64,000 nt of DNA from Caulobacteraceae bacterium. GTDB taxonomy: Bacteria > Pseudomonadota > Alphaproteobacteria > Caulobacterales > Caulobacteraceae. This document shows, piece after piece, positions 59,847 through 64,000 of this stretch. The stretch is taken from positions 1 through 64,000 of the forward strand of contig CANJLH010000003.1 of the NCBI GenBank assembly GCA_947475415.1, in the 5' to 3' direction. Made by a program: the position numbers and the translations under genes. Below the pieces are notes generated by a model, which was not told the origin of the DNA, did not search any database, and saw only the letters and a list, made by a program, of their open reading frames with translations. Each line of letters begins with the position of its first letter. Within the stretch, counting starts at the first letter, position 1.

Positions 59847-60191
59847 TCAGCCGGTGATCGCGGCGGAGTCCCGGTCGCCGGTCCGGATGCGCAAAGCCTG
59901 TTCGAGATCCAGCACGAACACCTTGCCGTCGCCGATCTTGCCGGTGTTGGCGGTCCGCGTCACCGCCTCCACCACCGCGTCGGCGATATCAGAGGGCACG
60001 GCGATCTCCAGCTTGACCTTGGGCAACAGCTTCACCTCGTACTCGGCGCCCCGATAGACCTCGGTCTTTCCGCGCTGGCGGCCATAGCCGCGCACCTCCG
60101 TGACCGTCAGGCCGGATGCGCCGGCCTCCGTGACGGCCTCAAGCACGGCGTCCAGGCGGCTCGGTTTGATGACAGCAACGATCATCTTCAT
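59847..60191 (-). CDS. nitrogen regulatory PII protein (GlnB/GlnK family)
   Basis: 114 residues. PII senses ATP/ADP and 2-oxoglutarate and controls nitrogen assimilation. MKMIVAVIKPSRLDAVLEAV at the start, TEVRGYGRQRGKTEVYRGAE with the uridylylated T-loop Tyr at residue 51 (YRGAEYEV), TGKIGDGKVFVLDLEQALRIRTG with the GDGK nucleotide motif. No amtB or glnA is adjacent, so GlnB versus GlnK cannot be decided by context. Its ATG overlaps the methyltransferase stop. Confidence 0.93.
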   Translation of the reverse strand: MKMIVAVIKPSRLDAVLEAVTEAGASGLTVTEVRGYGRQRGKTEVYRGAEYEVKLLPKVKLEIAVPSDIADAVVEAVTRTANTGKIGDGKVFVLDLEQALRIRTGDRDSAAITG

Positions 60192-61018
60192 GACGCATCA
60201 TCTCCGTGGGATCTGCGAACCCGCAAGCTAAGGTGTTCGGCCCCGGCGTCCAAGAGGTCAACCGCATTCGGACGCACGGAAGCGCCCGGAGCCGGCGCGC
60301 CGCCCACCGGTGCGGGCGCCAGCGTCGGACGCAGCACCCTGGCGCGGACCTTATGGGCTCTTGGCTTCACGGCGAACGTCTGCTTGACCGCCTCCATCAG
60401 CATCAACCCCGCGAACCCCGGCCAGAGCCGCGAACCCACCTGTTCAAATGTTTCAGCCCAGCGCGCCGTCCACGCGATCGGCGGCGCGTAGAGCGCGCGC
60501 GTCCAGCCGGAGGGTTCCAGGCCCGCTTCGCGCAATTGTTCGCCAAGCTGGCGGCGGCTGTAAGGCCGGCCGTGGCCGAACGGCGTTGATTCGGCGTTTC
60601 CCCAGACCCCGTTGCGCGCCGTCACGACGATGATGGCGCGGCCGGCCGGCGCAAGCACTCGCCATACCTCTCGCAGGAGCGCGATGGGATCTGGACTTTC
60701 CTCCAGGGCGTGAACCGCCAGGATCCTGTCGAACAGGGCGTTGGGGAACGGCAGACCGTCCTCGCCGGCGAGACAGGCGAGATTGGCCTCGCCCTGCGGC
60801 CACACTTCCACGCCCTGCTGCGCCGGCATCGCGGCCACCACCCGGCGGGCCGCCGGGCGCAACGGTCCCAGGAACGGCGTTGCGTAGCCCAGGCCCAGGA
60901 TATCAAGGCTGCGACCGTCGCCCCAGCTTTCAACGACCTTGCGGGTCACCATCTCGCGCGCCGCGCCGCCGAGCGGGGAGGCGTAGAATTGGCGAAGCTC
61001 AAGAACGTCGCGGCGCAT
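60188..61018 (-). CDS. class I SAM-dependent methyltransferase
   Basis: 276 residues. MRRDVLELRQFYASPLGGAA at the start is typical of a conserved alphaproteobacterial methyltransferase found beside gloB. The Rossmann core has LDILGLGYATPFLGPL (motif I), WPQGEANLACLAGEDGLPFP, FDRILAVHALEESPDPIALL and PAGRAIIVVTARNG. The C-terminal extension of about 60 residues is Pro/Ala-rich. The substrate is unknown. ATGA-type overlap with the PII gene suggests a single transcript. Confidence 0.85.
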   Translation of the reverse strand: MRRDVLELRQFYASPLGGAAREMVTRKVVESWGDGRSLDILGLGYATPFLGPLRPAARRVVAAMPAQQGVEVWPQGEANLACLAGEDGLPFPNALFDRILAVHALEESPDPIALLREVWRVLAPAGRAIIVVTARNGVWGNAESTPFGHGRPYSRRQLGEQLREAGLEPSGWTRALYAPPIAWTARWAETFEQVGSRLWPGFAGLMLMEAVKQTFAVKPRAHKVRARVLRPTLAPAPVGGAPAPGASVRPNAVDLLDAGAEHLSLRVRRSHGDDAS

Positions 61019-61100
61019 GATCCCTTAGGGGAATGCTCGACTCAGCGCCGCGCGCAACCTAAATCGCAATTTCACCGTTCCGCGCCCTCAGGAGACGGCC

Positions 61101-61862
61101 ATGCCGCTCGACGTGCACCAGTTCCCCTGCCTCTCCGACAATTATGGATTCCTGATCCGTGATCGGGCCACCGGCCTGGCGGCCTGCATCGACACGCCAG
61201 ACGCCAAGGCCATCCTGGCCGAGCTCGGAAAACTGGGATGGAAACTTTCGCTGATCCTCAACACCCACTGGCATCCAGACCACGCCGGCGGCAACGCCGA
61301 GGTCGCCGCGGCGACGGGCGCGTCCTCCGTCGGTCCCGCCGAGGTCGAGCGTCTGATCCCCGTCGACCGCAAGGTTGGCGGCGGCGATACGGTCATGTTG
61401 GGCGAAACGCGCTTCGATGTGATCGATTCCGGCGGTCATACGTTGCAGCACATCGCTTACCATGACGCCGCCGACCACGTCGCGTTCGTGGGCGACACCC
61501 TGTTCGCGCTGGGCTGTGGGCGCCTCTTCGAGGGCGACGCCGAGCAAATGTGGGCCAGCCTGCAGCGGTTGGCCGCCCTTCCGGACGACACGCGCGTTTA
61601 CTGCGCGCATGAATACACCGCCTCCAACGCCCGCTTCGCCCTGTCTGTGGACGACGACCCGGCGCTGAAGGCCCGCGCCGACGCCGTGTTCGCCGCTCGG
61701 GAGCGGGGCGAGGCCACCGTGCCCACGACGATTGGCGCGGAGAAGGCGACAAACCCATTCCTGCGCGCACCGCTGCTGGCGGCGCGGGTCGGGGCGGCGG
61801 GACGAGCTGCACACGAGGCGTTCGGCACCGTGCGGGCCGCCAAGGACAACTTCAAGGGCTGA
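61101..61862 (+). CDS. gloB: hydroxyacylglutathione hydrolase (glyoxalase II)
   Basis: 253 residues of the metallo-beta-lactamase fold. The metal-binding motif THWHPDHAGG lies near residues 56-65, with a second His in DSGGHTLQHIAYH, FVGDTLFALGCGRLFEG (bridging Asp), and YCAHEYTASNARFA carrying the last His. The C-terminal substrate domain has TIGAEKATNPFLRA, the glyoxalase II signature. Cleaves S-lactoylglutathione in methylglyoxal detoxification. Divergent from the methyltransferase. Confidence 0.95.
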   Translation: MPLDVHQFPCLSDNYGFLIRDRATGLAACIDTPDAKAILAELGKLGWKLSLILNTHWHPDHAGGNAEVAAATGASSVGPAEVERLIPVDRKVGGGDTVMLGETRFDVIDSGGHTLQHIAYHDAADHVAFVGDTLFALGCGRLFEGDAEQMWASLQRLAALPDDTRVYCAHEYTASNARFALSVDDDPALKARADAVFAARERGEATVPTTIGAEKATNPFLRAPLLAARVGAAGRAAHEAFGTVRAAKDNFKG

Positions 61863-61865
61863 GCG

Positions 61866-62627
61866 TTAATTCGCCATCGCTGCGATGATCCGTTCCGTCG
61901 ACGGACGGCCGCCATATCCGTCTTTGGGAGCAACCGTGATTTCCAGGGCGCGCTGGCGCACAATTGCGCCGGGTTTCTTGCCTTCGATCACCGTCACCTT
62001 CGAGAAGCGCGACAGAGCTGTCTGACCGTTTGGCCGCCGCGCGAGGCGGACCAACGCCTCCGCCGTGACCGTGGCGGCGTCGGCGACGAGCGCGGAGGAC
62101 TCCGGGGCGGCTTCGGCTTCGAACTGGATCAACCGCCGGCCGGCGCGGCTTGCCCTGGCGCTGGCCTGCAGCAGGCGCTCCGCCAACGCCTGAGGGCTGA
62201 GCGGCGTCAGGTGAAGGGCCGCCGCCGGACCGCCCAGCGAAGCCGCCATGCCGGCGGGAATGGCCTCCGTGAATACGGTGACGCCACCCAGGCGCGTGGC
62301 CCGGACCATGGTCCGGCCGAGGTCGTTCTTGAAGATAACGTCGCCCCGCGGCGCCTGTTGCAAGGACAGCGACCAGATTTCCGGGCTGTTGTCGAATTTC
62401 AGGAGCGGTTTCTTGTGGCTCCGGTCGAGGATGAAACTCTGTCCGTCCTCGGAAATATACCGCGACACCTTTGGCGCGTTCTGGGTGCGGCCATCGGCCG
62501 GGCGCGTACCAAACAGGCCCTCGCGCAGGTTGTCGGGCGCCGCGACGGCGAACGTCGACAGACAAGCCGCCGCGAGGAAAGCCGCGCTCCGGATCACCTT
62601 CAAGAACGCGGCTCTCTCACTCGCCAT
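61866..62627 (-). CDS. DUF4908 family secreted protein
   Basis: 253 residues. An N-terminal signal peptide (VIRSAAFLAAACLSTFAVAA) and then the DUF4908 pattern: LREGLFGTRPADGRTQN, APKVSRYISEDGQSFILDRS and LKFDNSPEIWSLSLQQAPRG. The C-terminus carries ITVAPKDGYGGRPSTERII. This family is almost limited to Caulobacterales; function unknown, presumably periplasmic. Convergent with gloB, 3 bases between stops. Confidence 0.85.
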   Translation of the reverse strand: MASERAAFLKVIRSAAFLAAACLSTFAVAAPDNLREGLFGTRPADGRTQNAPKVSRYISEDGQSFILDRSHKKPLLKFDNSPEIWSLSLQQAPRGDVIFKNDLGRTMVRATRLGGVTVFTEAIPAGMAASLGGPAAALHLTPLSPQALAERLLQASARASRAGRRLIQFEAEAAPESSALVADAATVTAEALVRLARRPNGQTALSRFSKVTVIEGKKPGAIVRQRALEITVAPKDGYGGRPSTERIIAAMAN

Positions 62628-62682
62628 GACTCCGCTGGTGATGGCGTTGGACTGGGGCGGTTTTGGGACGTGGCCGCTGTCC

Positions 62683-63408
62683 CTACCCGGCCATGAACTG
62701 CCCGCCGTTGAGCGTCAATGTCGAACCTGTGACATAGCCTGCCCGCTCACCGGCCAGGTAGGACACCATATCAGCAATTTCCTCGCCGCGGCCAAGCCGC
62801 CCCACCGGAATCTGCGCGACAATCCCCTGCAGCACGGATTCGGGTACGGCATGCACCATGTCGGTGTCGATATAGCCCGGCGCGATACAATTCACCGTGA
62901 CGCCCTTCTTGGCGTTTTCCAGCGCCAGCGCCTTGGTGAAACCGATCACCCCGGCCTTGGCGGCGGAATAGTTGGTCTGGCCGGCTTGGCCCTTCTGTCC
63001 GTTGATCGACGAAATGTTAATGATGCGTCCCCAGCCGCGTTCGCGCATGCCCTCTATCACCTGGCGGGTCATGTTGAACAGCGAGTCCATGTTGACTCGG
63101 ATCACCTCGGACCACTGCTCCCGTGACATCTTGTGGAAAGCGCCATCCCGGGTGATTCCGGCGTTATTGACCAGAATCTCAATGGGGCCGAGTTCTCGTG
63201 TGACGGCCTCCACGGCTCGCGCGCAATCGTCAAAGGCGCCCACATTGCCCTTGACCACCATTACGCCGAGTTCCCGGGCGCACTCCGACGCCGCCGCCTC
63301 GTTTCCGGAATAGCCGGCTGCGACTTTAAGTCCGTCAGAGGACAATCGCTCGCAGATCGCCCGGCCTATTCCTCGTGTTCCCCCGGTGACAAACGCGACT
63401 CTCGCCAT
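62683..63408 (-). CDS. phaB: acetoacetyl-CoA reductase
   Basis: 241 residues, classical NADPH-dependent SDR: FVTGGTRGIGRAICERL at the N-terminus, NNAGITRDGAFHKMSREQW, the catalytic Ser in IINISSINGQKGQAGQ and Tyr/Lys in TNYSAAKAGVIGFTKAL, and CIAPGYIDTDMV. These are PhaB hallmarks (compare FabG, which lacks the DGAFHKM and GQKGQ stretches). Reduces acetoacetyl-CoA to (R)-3-hydroxybutyryl-CoA for polyhydroxybutyrate. Follows phaA after 45 bases. Confidence 0.95.
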   Translation of the reverse strand: MARVAFVTGGTRGIGRAICERLSSDGLKVAAGYSGNEAAASECARELGVMVVKGNVGAFDDCARAVEAVTRELGPIEILVNNAGITRDGAFHKMSREQWSEVIRVNMDSLFNMTRQVIEGMRERGWGRIINISSINGQKGQAGQTNYSAAKAGVIGFTKALALENAKKGVTVNCIAPGYIDTDMVHAVPESVLQGIVAQIPVGRLGRGEEIADMVSYLAGERAGYVTGSTLTLNGGQFMAG

Positions 63409-63453
63409 TTCTGGCCTCCCGTTGCTAGGATCGGCCGCCCCCGTGGATCGAGG

Positions 63454-64000
<547 letters not shown>

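Overview
The window looks like a GC-rich alphaproteobacterial chromosome, most likely Caulobacterales (Caulobacter/Phenylobacterium-like). Four things point there. There is a conserved block murA - DUF2948 - hisD ... UPF0262 - LMW phosphatase - infA - maf - RNase E/G-like - yacG. There are lineage-typical small families (UPF0262, DUF2948, DUF4908). tRNA-His lacks an encoded G-1 and has A73 with a G1:U72 pair. Neighbouring genes often overlap by ATGA or GTGA.

Layout. 0.2-4.7 kb: a REP-like inverted repeat, a gene fragment, an APH-fold kinase, two tandem D-2-hydroxyacid dehydrogenases and a fucosyltransferase-like protein. 5-8 kb: tRNA-His, an exbB-exbD-tonB operon read leftwards with its own terminator, and tRNA-Phe. 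8-11.3 kb: the translation/quality-control block, including a 54-residue yacG. 11.5-14.5 kb: a GGDEF-EAL protein facing a fatty acid desaturase. 14.6-30 kb: hisD and murA-DUF2948, separated by about 12 kb of metabolic genes (MFS carrier, SMP-30 hydrolase, nitroreductase, two near-duplicate SDRs, a two-domain acyl-CoA dehydrogenase, an epimerase), followed by tRNA-Thr. 30.3-31.5 kb: a CaiB/BaiF CoA-transferase pseudogene. 31.5-37.4 kb: a complete soluble molybdenum formate dehydrogenase operon, fdsG-fdsB-fdsA-fdsD-fdhD.

37.4-46.9 kb is the accessory region. An IS21-family element abuts a cas3 gene that it cuts off after the first helicase domain. Next come a decayed HsdR-like fragment and a compact replicon-like module: an AlpA-like DNA-binding protein, a YdaS-like repressor and a primase-polymerase/VapE helicase. 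Just downstream is an AT-rich segment with seven GGTTAC hexamers, four of them forming a perfect 14-bp inverted repeat. An AbiJ-NTD-like defence gene that seems to lack its effector end, and tRNA-Arg, close the region. It reads as a phage-satellite-like element inserted among broken defence genes.

47-64 kb returns to core-like genes: a P1 peptidase with gamma-glutamyltransferase, a PPOX-fold enzyme, an esterase, a second MFS carrier, a nitrobindin-like barrel, metX-metW, a SixA-type phosphatase, a lone AT-richer methyltransferase, DUF952-pyrD, a sensor kinase, a PII protein with an embedded terminator, gloB, DUF4908, and phaB with the end of phaA (polyhydroxybutyrate synthesis), which runs off the right edge.
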